Assembly (NCBI GenBank): GCA_027574665.1
Contig: CM050654.1
Coordinates: 34,057,722-34,121,721 of the forward strand
Source: Rhynochetos jubatus
Lineage: Eukaryota; Chordata; Aves; Eurypygiformes; Rhynochetidae
DNA length: 64,000 nt
Direction: 5' to 3'
Numbering within the stretch: the first letter of the stretch is position 1; the number at the start of each line of letters is the position of its first letter. The position numbers were made by a program, and so were the translations under genes. The notes under the pieces were generated by a model. It saw only the letters and a program-made list of their open reading frames with translations, did no database searches and had not been told where the DNA came from. This document shows, in pieces, positions 38,610-52,190 of this stretch.

Positions 38610-40039
38610 TCAGATGTTACTGAGCCGTCAGGAAGGAAGGAACAAGTTCATGCTGTGTTTTCTTTTTGTGATGAGTAACAGTTTATGCCATGGAGTCTGA
38701 AACCAGTCCCTCATGCTTGTGCAAAAGCTTTCGGATTTTCCTGCTCATATGAGTGAAACTTGGGATCTGTATGTTTTTGCCCATTTTACTATGTGAATAT
38801 AGGATGGAGCTGTAGTTGTTCCCTTGGAATGCTTTAGGATCATATCACTTATCTAGGCGTTATGAAAGAACGGTTTCCTTGTAGCTGTAAAGGCTGTCAC
38901 TTTTTCTGATCATATATGGATATTTCCCTCTAGTAGTAAATTAGTAATGGGAAACTAATAAGATACGGATATGCCAATTTCTTCTATGTTCTTTGGGAAT
39001 GTTAATAATGGTGGAAACGGCCTTGGCTCACTTTTCAGGAATGAAGTGAGATTGACGTTCTGATGTCCATTATATGCTCTCAGGGATCAGTATTATGACC
39101 TGTGTCTGTTTGGAGGTGCAGGGAAGGGACATGTATCACTTACTACCTCACCTGGCTGTGTGTGTTCTCCTTTTCTACAAGTTCCAAAACATGCAAATGG
39201 ACTGGTTGGGTTTGGACACCCGCTGCTGTAGCGTCTTTCTGTACCACGATAAAGTTTCCCGTAACAGAGAAATATTCTAAAACATTGATTCTCCATGCAA
39301 CTTTGTGATTACTTTAAATTCAGTTTAGTGCTAATTCTTTGGATCCTTTGGGACTTCAGGAACATGTTATCAGTGATCTGTCAGCCTAACAATAAATGGG
39401 AAATCATATTATGATAGCTACAGGCTTTGGGTAAGTGTACAACTGACTAGTTCTATATTTCAGTATTCTCTACTAAGGTATAAACCTTACTTGTCTAATC
39501 ATATTCTATTTTAATAGAATTTTTATCAATCCTTCCTTGAAAAGGACAGCTTTTATAAAGATATTTTTGTTATAATCAAACTAGATAATCTTCTGTTGTT
39601 CAGTCTTAGTTGTCATCACGTCATTATGATGATATTGGATAGAAGTAGCTCAAACATATTTTAGCCGATGCAAAACATATTTAGCATATTTAGTCTTCAG
39701 CTGCAAAAATTTAGTTGTGCTCAGTGCTACCAGATGGAAGTGCCACAGAGAGTAATCTCATGGAGAGAAGGGTCAATCCTCTATCACGGTTTTCTCTATT
39801 TAGTCAAAGGGACCTTCAAGTGGTTTTCTCTGCATGCTTTTGCCAGCTGCCATCGATGTATCTGTCTGTAGTTATTAGTCTAACTTCTGTTTAACACTTC
39901 CCTTAATCTATTTCAGTGCTCAGCTCCTCTTACAGCTTCACTTGCATCTTCCATGCTGCATTTTATCCCACAGACTATTCATTTTCTCTTTATAGCATCT
40001 GTTTTTTGTATTTATTATTTAAGGAAAGTTGTACAGCCC
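38610..40039. other. unassigned sequence
   Basis: No clear features. The last 150 bases may be a further diverged part of the neighbouring ancient CR1/L3 relic. Confidence 0.35.
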
Positions 40040-40470
40040 ACACTTAGCTGTCTTGTCTTTAGAATGACCAGTAACAACTCTTTCAGTCTTCCCTTATAGG
40101 TAGTATTTTCAAGTCATAGGATGATTTTTATTGTTCACTTCTGTATTGCCTCTAATTCCTGCGTGTATCTTGACATGGATCCAACATCCCACATGGCTCA
40201 CAACACTTTAGCTAAGTTTTCACCAAAGCTGAGATGACTGAAGCATTCTCTCACTTGCCTTACAGGCTATACTTCCAGTAGAAAACACCTAGATTTCAGC
40301 AAAATTGTTTTGGATTTTTTTCACAATGGTACTACTGATAAATTTTCAGCTTGTGACACGCTATCCTGTCCCAGATCCTTCCAAATAGCAGCTGCTTTGA
40401 TATCTGTTCCAGGATCTATTCCAGTCCTTATTGGATTAACCTTGTAATGGGTCCGCATTAGGCAATATAT
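40040..40470 (-). mobile_element. ancient CR1/L3-like LINE relic
   Basis: The minus strand carries a highly diverged member of the old amniote CR1/L3 group. Recognisable blocks, as read on the plus strand, are AACTCTTTCAGTCTTCCCTT followed by ATAGG. Then come ATGATTTTTATTGTTCACTT, a region matching the 'spliced as first-exon' style CTCTAATTCC...ACATGG stretch, TCAGCTTGTGACACGCTATC and CCCAGATCC. These correspond in order to the blocks 'AACTCTTTCAGCCTTTCCTCATAGG', 'TTGATCATTTTTGTTGCTCTCCTCTG', 'CAGTTTGTGATCCACTATAACCCCCAGATCC' that I remember from the family. Reading frames are destroyed. The divergence implies insertion well before the CR1 copies at 702, 23648 and 27881. Limits are approximate. 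Confidence 0.6.
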
Positions 40471-43400
40471 TCATGTCGTCCAGCATAGTGTAACTATTTT
40501 GGAAGGACTCCTGCTTGTGTGTGAATAACACAATGCTACCTGATCAACAGGTACCATCACCTAAGCCAAAGCCTGTTGCACGGTGTCCTTAGGAATGAGA
40601 GAAAAAGGGTTGATGGGAGCAGGTGATTTGACATCCACAATTATACTTTGAACATTCCATTACCTAAAGTTTAGTTCCATAGTGGTTAAGCCTAAGCAGA
40701 ATTTCAGTCTCACACTTTATAATAGTGGCAATTAGAAATAACCAGAATGACACATGCTCCCTCTTTGTGAAGGTAAATGTTATCCATGAGATGTATACTT
40801 CACAAAATTTTTACAGTCTGCAATTTTGTATCTACAAATGTGTGCTTTGATCAACTTAGTGGTCTGCATTTCGATGGATCAGATAGTCCTAGTTAATTAT
40901 TGAGTCTTTATATTGGGTGTTTTATAACAAATCAGTAAGGCAAAAGCTATGCATGTGAATATTAAAACTATTTTGCCTTGGTTTTTTTGGCCAGAGTTAT
41001 ATCAAATATAATATCTTGAAGACAGTATTCTAGTAAACTAGGGATATCAATTACATTTGAAAACTCTAGCAATCATTAAGCTTCAAAGAAAATCTTTTTA
41101 AGGATATATTTTTAGCACCTAAAATTATATTTTTTTAATACTGCAGGAATTAAGGAATTGAAGGAATTATTGCCCAACTATCAAGAGTGCTTGTCATGGC
41201 TTTTTCGCTGTGGTTTAATGAAGTTACAGTGTGTGGTCCCTTATTAAGGAACAGATAAATTAGTTACTCCATCATTAGTGGATCAAAGCAAACTACTGAG
41301 TATTTTCAAGACGAGTTTTGTAAGGATGACAAAATGGTGGTCTGACATAGGAGTTGGTAGATATTCAAATATCACCTGGTTGAGAGCTTATGTCCTATTC
41401 CAAGAACAAGAGACGGTGTTGTAAAGACGGGAGAAAGGGAGGTTTTGCTTCTCTTCCATCTGATCTTATATGTGAGCAATTATCTTGGGGTATAGACGGC
41501 TTTGTCTTGGACTGGAGTTTGTTTTTAGATGCTGAAATTAAGATCTGAAAGAGAACATCTGTTTAAGCCTTGGCTGAGACGCACCCTTGCAGTTTTGTAT
41601 TCTGGATTATTCTATAAGCAGTCTTTATGCTAGGCTGGTTGTTCCATCATCTGACATCACTGATGATTAACACATTTTAATGAAAAGAAGGGGTTTTTGG
41701 CCTTTGCTGCTGACACGGATGGTTATACTCAGAATGCTTTGCTTTGCCTTTTCTTCCTCTAGTAACAGGCTAAACCCATCCACCTGACGTCATTGAATAA
41801 CCCCTCAAAACCATTCCATCAATGGGTAGGACATAATGTTCTTACACTTTTAAAATTGTTCTTATGCTTTTCTCTTTGGTTTGGTGTTTTGTTTTTGGTT
41901 TTTTTTTTATAGTCACTGAATAAAGCCCACGAAATTGTTATTTCTATGTGAATTTGAATCAACATGTTTGTTTAGGTTTTAAAGTCACAAGAGCAAAGCA
42001 TAAACATATCTCCATCTGACTTTTAGAAAGCAAAGGCAGGATCCCTCTAATTGCTGCGGTCTTTTGACTGATTACCTCTTATAACTATATTTAAGCTGCA
42101 ATTGATTCTGTAATAATTGGGAGGATGCATGTCAGAAAGCAAATTTTTGGTAGGACAAGACTGCCAAGTTAGGCAAACTATAATTATTCAAGGACAGACG
42201 GTTTTGAAAAAAAACAAGCATATAAGGAAGTCAGGCTGAGCAATTATTTTGGTTTAGAATAACGCTTCTCTGGAATGTCATTACTTGCTGTACGCTGTAC
42301 ACAGCTCTGATCAGTATCAGGAAACAACCAACAAGCTTATGCTTGTGACTCCTGTGGTCAACCAGAGACACATGTGAAGTCGTTAAAATGAGGCAGCTCT
42401 CTGACAGTAAATGGGAGGCTCTGAAGATTTCTGCACCAAGTAATAATTTTCATATGTGAATTAATAAGCATGCCTTAAAAAGAGTGGTATTTTCAGTGTT
42501 TTTTAGTCTGTCCATAAGTCTTGCAATGGGAACTCAGTTCTTTGAACATCTGATCTGTAAAACAGGCTAGCTGAGAGTGGGGTGTGAGATTGCAGTTTTC
42601 CAAAAGTTCTGCTAAAACATTTGAGTCTTCACTGTTCTCAGGTCATGATGGAGCTAGAGTTCATGGGGATGCTGGTGACCAAAAAGTACAGAGGTTCTGG
42701 CCTACAACTGAGTACTTCTTGCCTTTTGTATGCTGTAAGATAACAAATTGTATTAAGTACTTCCATATATATTTTCATTTTCTTAAGATGAAAGTCAAGA
42801 ATTTATGATTGACTTCTGGTAATGACTTATTCCACAAAATTTAGTTCTATTTCTTCCATGACGTGAAAGTGTTTTGTTTTTCGGTGCCAGAGTGGCACCT
42901 AAGGGTGTTTCGGAAGTAACATACTGGGTTTTTTCTTCTACCTCTGGTTGGCAGTGGCACAATTACTCTAGGAAAATAGGTAAATATTATACCTCAAGCA
43001 AATGGAAATGTATTGAATCAAACCACATGAAACTTCCTTTTGGAGGCACCCAACATAGTCCATAAATATTTCTGGAGAGTGGTTCTGATCTGTCAGATAC
43101 ATAAAAGCCCCAAAGATCAGCTGGGGAAGAAAGTGTACTGGTAGTTATAGCTGATATTTCCAGTAGCTTCATTATCTTTCTTGTGTGGTTGGCCATCAGA
43201 AAGCAACATCACACATGTTTTTATACAGAGCTAGAACATTGAAAAACATATCTGTCTTTTAATGAACATGTCTGAATAAAATCCTCAAATCATGTCCCAG
43301 CATGCTCTGTGCTCAGATTAAAACATACTGAAACCTGGGCTACATTTATTCTCCAAGGGTGTAGATTCCCATGTTTGCAAAAACATCTATCTAGTCAGGG

Positions 43401-46400
43401 GTCTGGAGGGGTTACACCCGGAGTGCTGCAGCCTCGGTTTCAAAACATGACTGACACAACGAATTGGCTACTGACAGAAGCGCTGCTTTCTCCTAAAGTG
43501 GAAATACACTGAAACTAAGTAAAAGGCCTGAGGATGATAAAGCAGGTAGTGAAAATCAAAGGAAGATTGCTTATTTGGGATAATGTTTGGTTGATATTCT
43601 CTGTAGTACCTGGAAAATGAGATATCACGGGTAGACTGTTGTAGCAGACAAAGAAACATCAAGGGTGTTCTAGCCATGAAGATTTATGTTTGAGCTGAAT
43701 ATCTGTATACTGCCCTGCAACTACTGATAAGTAATCAGAGGAGGAATATGAGTATTTGTATAGAATCTACATATAAGCATAAAGGAGAAGAATGCTGTAT
43801 GTTTTAGCATTCACTTATAACATGCATGCATATGAGTGAGTAAATGGAGTTTGAGTGCATTTCGTGGTATTTTTTTTTTTGGATACAGAAATGAATAATG
43901 ATTCTTAAATAATCAAGTAAATCACTGTGTGGCAACAGCACTGCACTACACAAATTGCTGCTATTGGCAGAGAAACTTATCCTAATCTTAAGTCCTTCTC
44001 TACTCCAAGTAGCAAATCAGAAAAAAAGAGAAAAGTCTTGTTATAAGCACAAAGATGCCAGTGGAATGGGGAGCAGGCTCAAAGGGCGTCATGGAAAGTA
44101 GAGGAGAGAGAGAATGTTGTGTACAGTGAGGCATAGAAAAAGAGGTAGTGGGCGAGACGCATGTGATTACAAAGATACTGCCTCCCAAACAGACATGGGT
44201 CACGCTGGGTGGGAACAAGGCAACCTCAGGACAGCAGCAGAGTGACCTGATAAAATGCATTATACTGAAAAAGAAGGAAAAGCTCCAGGGGTGGGGGAAG
44301 GAGGATGGTCTGTGTGGTGAACACTGTAGCTGACAAATGAAGGGCAGAGTACAGCCAAACAAGGGGACAAACCTGCAAGTGATTAAATAGACAATTCAAA
44401 AGACATTAAGTTCCTGTGGAAGACAGATGGAGTTGACATTAGGAGAAGAAAGCTGCAAATAGAAAGGGGAGGAGCAACTGAACTTTGGTTTTCTCTCTAG
44501 GGAAGAATTTTATGTAGTCTTTTTTTCTTTAAACAGAATTGGAAAAGCAGATGACAAACTTATAGAGAAACGATGGTTTCTCTTTTATTCACTTCCAGTA
44601 GATCTTGTCTGAGTGCAGATCTGATCTCCACCCTCCGATGCATCACAAGTGTCTGGTACGCCAGACGCTTAGGCTGATTAATTTGTATTAACACTGTTAA
44701 TATATGTAACAGCTTATGCTGAATATCCCTAATAACTGTTTGGTGCAGCATTACCTGGGTTTACTGTGAAAAAAGATCGGTATGATTTTTATAGATAATT
44801 GCACGTTATGGCTGTGCGTACATGATGAGCATTAGAAAGAGGCCTCTGCTACACAACTCAGATGTGAGTCCAGAGTTTGATACTCCCCTCTAATTTGGAC
44901 GTATTCAGTTTTGACTTGGCTCATTATGAATGGAGACACCAGCTGCAAAATTCAGATGCTGTTCTAAATTTGGAATCTGAAACTTGCCAGAGGTCAGGGA
45001 CTTTCAGAGACAAAAGCGAGGTTTAGAACTGTCTCTAATAAGAAGATAATATATATTTTAGGAGGAGTGACTCCAGATTTCCTCTCATCTGTGATTTATG
45101 AGGTACATCACACTGGAGGTTTTTTATGAAAACTCTGTTTGTATGACCTTCAATGACAGTTCTGTGTGTTGCCTGGATTAGATTTTGATCTTTTGCTGCC
45201 CTAAATCAGTTGTAAATATGTAATAGTTCTAAAAGGCATGAGAATGGGGTAGCATAAGGGAGTAGTATGTATGACATGTATGAGCATTCATGTCACATGT
45301 GATTACAGCATTTGTGATACCAGATTACTCTTTGTAAGTTCTTAGGACTAGACTGGGAAAACAATTCCATACATAAGGTAGGGTTTAGGCAAAATTTAGA
45401 TACTGAATTTCAAAAGTGTAAGCCAAAATGCCTGGTTCAGCTCTTTGCTGTCTCCTGAAACTGGGTGTCTGTGTCTTTGACCTGATGGCTTTTTGTATGT
45501 GCCTGAGCAGTTAATACCATGTCTAATTTTTGTAGGTATCCCAGCTGCCTGGTGTGCACAACACCATCTTACAGATAGGCAAAATTATACTCATCAGGGA
45601 ATGTTAGAGGTTTATTATTCACCTTTTTATTGCTGTAGTCCAGGTCGTTCCATGTCCAACCCAAATGTCAGGCAAATTGTTGGGATCCTGTGGGAGTAAG
45701 AGTGGGAAATGGGGAAACTTACACAACACCACAGAGATTAACAATACAGTTTAGTGGTTTTAGGTGACACACTGATTCATAGTACTGAAATACTGTATAA
45801 CACTAATGTGCTTCTGGGAAGGAGATATATGGGAACAGTACCCTAAGAGGAGCCTTATCAGGAGGGGATGGAGAGGAGTGCTATGCTACATGGAGGTTGC
45901 TGTTGAGCGTTGCTGAACTATTAAAACCCACGCAGGAAAGGAAGCAGTCCTCTGCCTGCATCCTCGGCTCTGAGACAGGACTAAAAAACACAGCGTCAGT
46001 TGCGTGCCAGGGTTGCCACGTGACACTGCTAAATATATAACGTGAAGCTGAAATCTGAATCATTCAGGTGTCACCCTGCATAAATTTTTCAGGTGCTCCC
46101 AATGGGCATGCTGTAGACTTTTGTTTCCTATATCTTGTCTATGTTCTAGGGCTTATATCATGGTTTCGTACATTTAAAATGCCTTGCCTAATGCTACTTT
46201 TTTTCTTCATAATAACCCTGTGAGTTTTGAATAGAGCCCATCTGGCTGTACTTTAACAGGAATACTTTGTTCTTTATATAGTTCTGTGGAAAAACTGACT
46301 TTTCTCAGTATGTTTCTTTCCACTTTGGAGAAGTGTTGCCGTCCCTGCTATCCAATAACAGCCCCCTTTGTCCCAAATTTTCATTATGTTCCAGACATTT

Positions 46401-48070
46401 TAAAACGTGTATGCTGATTCTGCAGACTCAAGTAGTGCAACTTCATGAAAAGAAAAAATTTTTTCACCATAGAATACATAATTGTTTAAAATCATTAATG
46501 AGTTTACTATCTTGTGGAAGGCAGGTTTGTTGCTTTGTGAAGGATGTGGGTAAGCACTTTCTGGAAGAGAGCAGACACAAGGAGATGTAGAAGCTGATTC
46601 TGGGTAGAGAGGATTAAAGTCAATGAAGAAAGCTCAGAAAACATCTAAAGTCAAAACTGTAATTGATGAAAGAGGGTCAAGATGTGAAAACTATAGATCT
46701 GCGACACTGCAAAGTAATACTGATATGGCAAACAGAAATGAAGAGGTGATGGGAGGACTGACTGGCTCAGGGGGCTCGTAGTTGGTACAGAAACTTTTGT
46801 GCCTGGGTCAGTGGTACATGTGACTAATACCCAAGATTTGAGGCCAGATTCACAAAGATGTTTAAATGCTTAGTGTGCTTTAGGCAGGTTTGCAGTGCAG
46901 TTAATTCCATGTTTAAAATATATGTGTAACCTTAAATTTCAGACGTGTCTGAATGAACCTTGTATTATCCTTGTCAGTTAAGCAGAACTATCAATACTGT
47001 GTGGTTCCTAGTGTGTATGGTTCGTTTGCACTCCAGTACTTATGCAAGTCCAGCCATAAATGTAGCTGTCCATGCTTATTGCTGTAAATCAGGAGTACAC
47101 TGAGAGCAAGGGATTTCTTAGTTACTTTGTTGCCTTTCATAAACGTGCAGTCATTTTACTGACTTTTTTCTGTTAATTCTCTGTGTGAGAAATACTGAGC
47201 TGAAATTTTTAGACTATATTGAATTTCAAATGGAGTTCATACCCAACTGAGGCATGTGGAAGTAAAAGCACTTTCTGAATTGTCTTCGTTTGCAGCTGGG
47301 AAGCGAGGGTACTCCAATTTGTGGGCAGGATGTTTTGTTTTCCAGTTCCTTTATTTGTTTTTGCTTTCTCTGTTGTATGAGTATGTTTGGATTTCTTTAA
47401 GTGTTTACCAATTCTACGAGTTCTGTTAAGAGAGTGATCACTCCAGGCAGGAAGAGTACATGGAGCTTCATAGTCCTTCACCTCATACACAGAACAACTC
47501 ATGAGGCAAAAACTCTATGTCTTCAAGTCTCATTTCAGGGTCTGAACTAGAGTGACTGACAGCAGCATCAGCACGGTATCAGGAACTTGATAGACAGGAC
47601 CACTCACTCCCAAGCACTTTGGAAGCAGCGTGCACATTTTGAATGGCAATGCTCTTAAAGTTTCTTGTTTTCTCCGGTGAGATAGCAAAGGTTATCCCTG
47701 TTAAATGACTATAGCTTCAGGGTGCATATTTCAGCAGATGTGCTCAGCCAGCAGCGCTTGAATTAGCTTCAATGTGTCCTCCCACTGTGTGCTCTTCTTG
47801 CCATTATCTTTGGAGCAAATATGGTGGTGTTTTATGTATACTGTTAGCTAGAGGACCTGCAAAAAACCCTAAAATCAAAAATGAAGTTGATGGTTTCGTG
47901 CTGTTCATCAGTACCCCAGGTCATCTAAGCATTCTTCCTTGCTGGCTTCCTGTTGTGGTCCATGTAGAATTGAGGTGTAATTAAGCCTGGATCACTATGG
48001 CTCAGGAGTGAAAAGGGGCTTTGCACTGAAGAATTTTCTGTGATGTCTGTGTTTAAACTACACAGCTTAC
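40471..48070. other. unassigned sequence
   Basis: No recognised gene or repeat. Notable only are a 120-codon minus frame at 44000-44362, which is antisense to purine-rich sequence, and a 63-codon minus frame at 44560-44751 preceded by a good acceptor but with an immediate in-frame stop. Confidence 0.4.
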
Positions 48071-48088
48071 CTTATATTTAAACTGGGT
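48071..48088 (-). other. microexon-like segment, 18 nt
   Basis: On the minus strand the acceptor AATTCTGTCTTAG is followed by 18 bases (ACCCAGTTTAAATATAAG) and then GTAAGCTG, a good donor. The segment is a multiple of three and open (TQFKYK). It may be chance. Confidence 0.12.
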
Positions 48089-50082
48089 CTAAGACAGAAT
48101 TGACTGAACAGCTTTTTTGTTTAGGGGAATGTGGCAAGAATGTTATGTTGATTAGTGCAGCACTAAATTGCTCAATAACTTGGAGCTCAAGTAAAGACAG
48201 CTGTAAATCTCAGAGCAGCTGTCATGCCCATCCAGTGAGTAGTTCAGCATCTGAATTGCTTGTCTAGACACGTGACTGAGGAGATCAAGCCTTGTAGGCA
48301 TTATGTGTAATCTGAAAAGAGACCCTGGATGAAGTTGTCTGGAAGGGGTTGATCCGTGGATGTTAAATCAGGTGAGGTGATATACAATTAGCAACTACTT
48401 GTTAGGTGAAGTGCTGTACAAAAAGCCTTAGTGCATCTCCCAGTGAACAAAATACACTAGGAATAAGAAAAGTGATGATTGCCACTACGTTTGATAAAGG
48501 CATGAGAAGTAAAATTTTCCTGCTAATATAGCAGCAATTTTCACGTCCTCTTCAGTAGCAACCAGCTCAGCTGAAGGTGGAACATCTAAATAGCTGTCTC
48601 ACGGACTTGATTTTATGTCAGAATTCACTGAATTTTTTCATTTTAGTTATATAAACCCAGACTTGAGACCTTCTAAACCTTGAGAGAGGGTGGAGGAAAA
48701 AAAAGCCACTTGGAATTACTTTTATCATGGTGAGAGGAACTCTGCGTTAGGAGTGCCTGTTGTTTCAATTTCCTCTAAAAAGAAAGTGGATGTGTACCCC
48801 CTGTATTTGTGTATTGGAGAATCCACCTAGATTTTAATCCTACAGGATAGAAAACAGGTGGAATAACAGGGTCATACGCATTGTTATGGATATCACCACT
48901 GACTATGCCTCTATTAGGCGGGTTTCAGAAGGTGTGCATCAGGGAGTAATTTGTTTTCAGTGCTCCTCTGTTATTAACAGCCTGCTGTAACAGTCTCTTC
49001 ACCCATTACATTTGTATAATGCGTAGTCATCTCCAACCAGCATGGGTCAGCATGACATCGATTAAGGCTCAAAATGAAGAAAAAAGTGTTATGAGAGACA
49101 TATGGGTTTGTGCTCAAAATACGCACTTAACAGGACTAGTGTGCACTCTGTTAGCCATAGTACTTCATTTTAGAGTTTCCTGAATCATAATCAAGGTGAC
49201 TGATGGCCCCGCATTCTTCACAGAAAGCAACTATTTGCATGTCAGGTTGAAAATAAGTCAATATTAGACAATTTCGAAGATAAGACAAATTCAAATTATG
49301 GTTTGTGTCACCATCCTTTCCCCTGAGATTAGAGAAGTCGAATAATGGAATATATTTGTTATACATGGGACTTTAACCTGCCACAGTCTGTTTTGCACAA
49401 GTGACAGTGCGTCGGTTCACATACAGGTCTAATTTAAACACATCAATGTGTGATGGAAAGAAGAAATTCAGAGGAAGTGGTGTCTTTCTGTTTTACCTCC
49501 TTCCTTATACTTGCTTTGTATATTTGCAAATATTATTAGTTGGAGGGTTATATTTGTAAAAGTGAGATGGATTTGCACATCTGGGAATATGTTGTTCCTT
49601 GAAGTTTGCTTCTCATATTTGAATCATTTTGCTCATTACTCATAATCTCATGTGAGATTAATTCTGTAATTACAATTGCAAATAGGATCTCATGGAGCAA
49701 GGCCTTATTTTTATGGTTGGAATAACTGACTGCCCTACTCCCAAGCTGCAGAAGTCCAGGCTAAAGGAAACTGCAAGGGATCATATAGCTTATCTTCCAG
49801 CTCCAAGACAGGACAAGGTATGCCTGCCTCATTTATGACAAAACATAAATCTCCAGTTGTGAAGTCTGCTTATGGAGTGCATAGAGTTTGTTTTAGGCTT
49901 TCACAGTGGATAAAGATGCAGGTTAGACATTCAGAGAAACTCCTAGAAGCTCTCTCTTACTCTAGCTTAAAACTTACTACTTTATCACAAAGAGTTGACT
50001 CCTGTATTGCAGAAAACTTTTGTATAGTTGACTGTAGCTACTGTGTACCTCTTGTCTGCCTTTAACAAAATAAATGGCATTC
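48089..50082. other. unassigned sequence
   Basis: No recognised gene. A short near-palindrome TAATCTCA-TG-TGAGATTA lies at 49643-49660. Confidence 0.4.
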
Positions 50083-50327
50083 TGTCATGGTTTCAGCAGG
50101 GATAGAACTAATTTTCCTCCTAGTAGCTGCTATAGTGCTGTATTTTGGATTTAGCACGAAAATAATGTGAAAACACGCTGTTTTGGTTGTTGCTAAGTGG
50201 TGTTTATACTCAGCCAAGGATTTTTCATCTTTCCATGCTCTGTCAGTGAGGCGGTGCACAAGAAGCTGGGAGGGAGCACAGCCGTGACAGCTGACCCAAG
50301 CTGGCCAAAGGGACATTACGTACCATG

Positions 50328-50335
50328 TGACGTCA
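50328..50335 (+). promoter_or_regulatory. cAMP-response element-like motif in LTR U3
   Basis: TGACGTCA, a perfect consensus palindrome for CREB/ATF-type factors, lies 7 bases before the TATA-like motif of the LTR. Occupancy is not shown. Confidence 0.6.
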
Positions 50336-50342
50336 TGCTCAG

Positions 50343-50350
50343 TATATAAA
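50343..50350 (+). promoter_or_regulatory. TATA box of LTR
   Basis: TATATAAA in the position expected for the U3 promoter of this LTR. Transcription would start about 25-30 bases further on, on the plus strand. The intact motif suggests the core could still be recognised, but activity is unknown. Confidence 0.6.
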
Positions 50351-50450
50351 CTAAGGGAACTTGGCTGGTTGTCTCTGTGTAAAATGTGACACTCGCTTTT
50401 ATGAAATTGCATCTTATTTCTTTCTTGCCCTGCCCCCAGTTGTCTTTCCA

Positions 50451-52190
50451 ATTAGTCAGGCTTGCTTTGAATTCCAGAGTTGTCCTCCTCAGTCTGAGGA
50501 TGTCTGAATTTAAAAGCTTGTTCACTACTCCATCATCAGGGTCACAAATGAAAAATATTGAATTGTACTGCATTAAAGCATAATTTAGGGAATACTGCTC
50601 ACCGCACCTTCCATTTTGCCACTGATAGTGATTCTCTGACTATAGTTTACCAGCCAGTTAGATACCTGCTTGATAGGACTTGTTCCCCAGTTCTAGAAAA
50701 ACAGCTGCCTACCTTTTCGATTAGGTAACCAGTGTCTCTTTGATAAACAATGACAGGAGGAGATATCCATCAGTGGGGAAAGTTTGAATGAAAATATGTG
50801 CTCTTACAAACCGAAGTTGTTCTTATTGCTAAAACAGAAAGTGGTCTTAAACCCTGCCTATGTAGTGAAACCAGCAGGGTCTCTCTGCCACAACCACTAA
50901 TGAATCTGTGGATCTGTTCCCTTACAGGGAGGCTGGACTAGACCTTTGGATTGCTTTGAATTGTTCACTCACTGTAGCAGCAGATGCACAATTTTGGCAT
51001 CCTGTGATCAGACTTCCAAATTTAAATACCACACAGATACCCTCTGTGTTTGTAGGGAATAGAGATATATATATGGGTTTTCTATAATTTTCTGGCCCTC
51101 CGTTTCTCCTCCCTGGGAAAAACCAAACCACTCAACCAACCAAAATCTCTCTTTCTTCATTTCTATCCAGTTCTCAGGAGGGATTTCCACTGAAAATCCA
51201 CTGACACCTACCGAATGCTACTTTGCTTTTTTCTAGCTGAGCAGCTCATTTTATTTTTGAGACCAGTTTAAAAAAAGGGATGCAATTCATTACAGCATAT
51301 CAGCACGCAAAGATGGTTTCAACTAACTAATTTTATTCTTTTTAGTTTTCCTCTCCAACAGATTCATTAGTTATGGGTGGGAAAATGGAGCAGAGTATTT
51401 CAAACAGTTATAAAGACACATAGTTGGGCAAAGTTTGGTTTGCAGGACCAGGTTGATTATAATTTGGAAAATGGAAATGAATATAAGTCGCAAGTAGAAT
51501 TATTGAGACTGGTTCATTGTTTAAACACTAAACATTCTTAAACTGTGTGTAGCTAGTAACCTAATCCTCGTATGGATTTGAGCTTGAAATATGTGTGCTT
51601 GTTGAATAAGAAAAAGCAATGTGAAACTATATTACTTTAATTCTATTACTTATAAAGGATTCAAATGAGCAGACTTTGAGTTAAACTACATTAGTTGCTT
51701 CATTGCTGTGTGACATATAAAAGTCCAATTGCATACATTTAACTCTCCATGCAAATCAGGAGGCTGACAATTGGATCTGCTTTTTCCTACAAGGGCTGAA
51801 TAGCGTTGCAAGCTAAGATTTCAGTTATCGTTTATAATTGTTTTCTCACATGCAATATATTTATTTGAAATCAAAGTTCACAACCTGGAAGCCCCTTTAG
51901 AGCAGTGGTGGATCTGAAGGTATGACTATGAGAGCCAACTTTTGATGCAGGCGTGTGTGCTGATAAATTTCCTGAGGGCTTTAGAAGTGGCTATAGTTAG
52001 TTTTTGCTGGGTTAATAGCAAGAGCTACATCCTGTTTAAATTAACTGAAATCCTGAGTATATAATGTAAGGGATTTTTTTTTAAAGGAGGTATTGCATCT
52101 ATACCTCCACTGGGTATTATGAGGAACAGTATTCATGTGCAAGATAGACATTGCTCAGCAGTAATCAGTAGCTTCTAGATTTTCTTTTAG
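50451..52190. other. unassigned sequence
   Basis: No recognised gene or repeat beyond a possible degraded tail of the LTR in the first 130 bases. Confidence 0.4.

Larger units (their letters stand above)
50083..50450 (+). mobile_element. endogenous retrovirus LTR fragment (solo)
   Basis: The segment begins with TGTCATGGTTTCAGCAGGGA, the TG-start of an avian endogenous retroviral LTR, probably ERVL-like. It keeps the diagnostic internal blocks CCTAGTAGCTGCTATAGTGC, TTGTTGCTAAGTGGTGTTTA, CACAAGAAGCTGGGAGGGAG and CAGCTGACCCAAGCTGGCCA. The U3 core promoter is still visible at 50328-50350. The 3' part is eroded or replaced. I can follow it to about 50380 confidently and only weakly to about 50450. 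The expected CA end and a target-site duplication are not evident. No retroviral coding sequence is present on either side, so it is a solo or fragmentary LTR. The 129-codon minus frame across it is antisense. Class assignment is from memory. Confidence 0.8.

Noticed and set aside
44651-44666. GTCTGG-TACG-CCAGAC hairpin
   Set aside because: Only six-base arms, expected by chance many times in 64 kb.
44560-44751. 63-codon minus-strand frame behind the acceptor CCGATCTTTTTTCACAG
   Set aside because: If spliced at that acceptor, the frame begins with an in-frame TAA, so it cannot continue an upstream coding exon. The other frames close early.
50062-50451. 129-codon minus-strand frame
   Set aside because: It runs antisense through the LTR fragment and has no domain.
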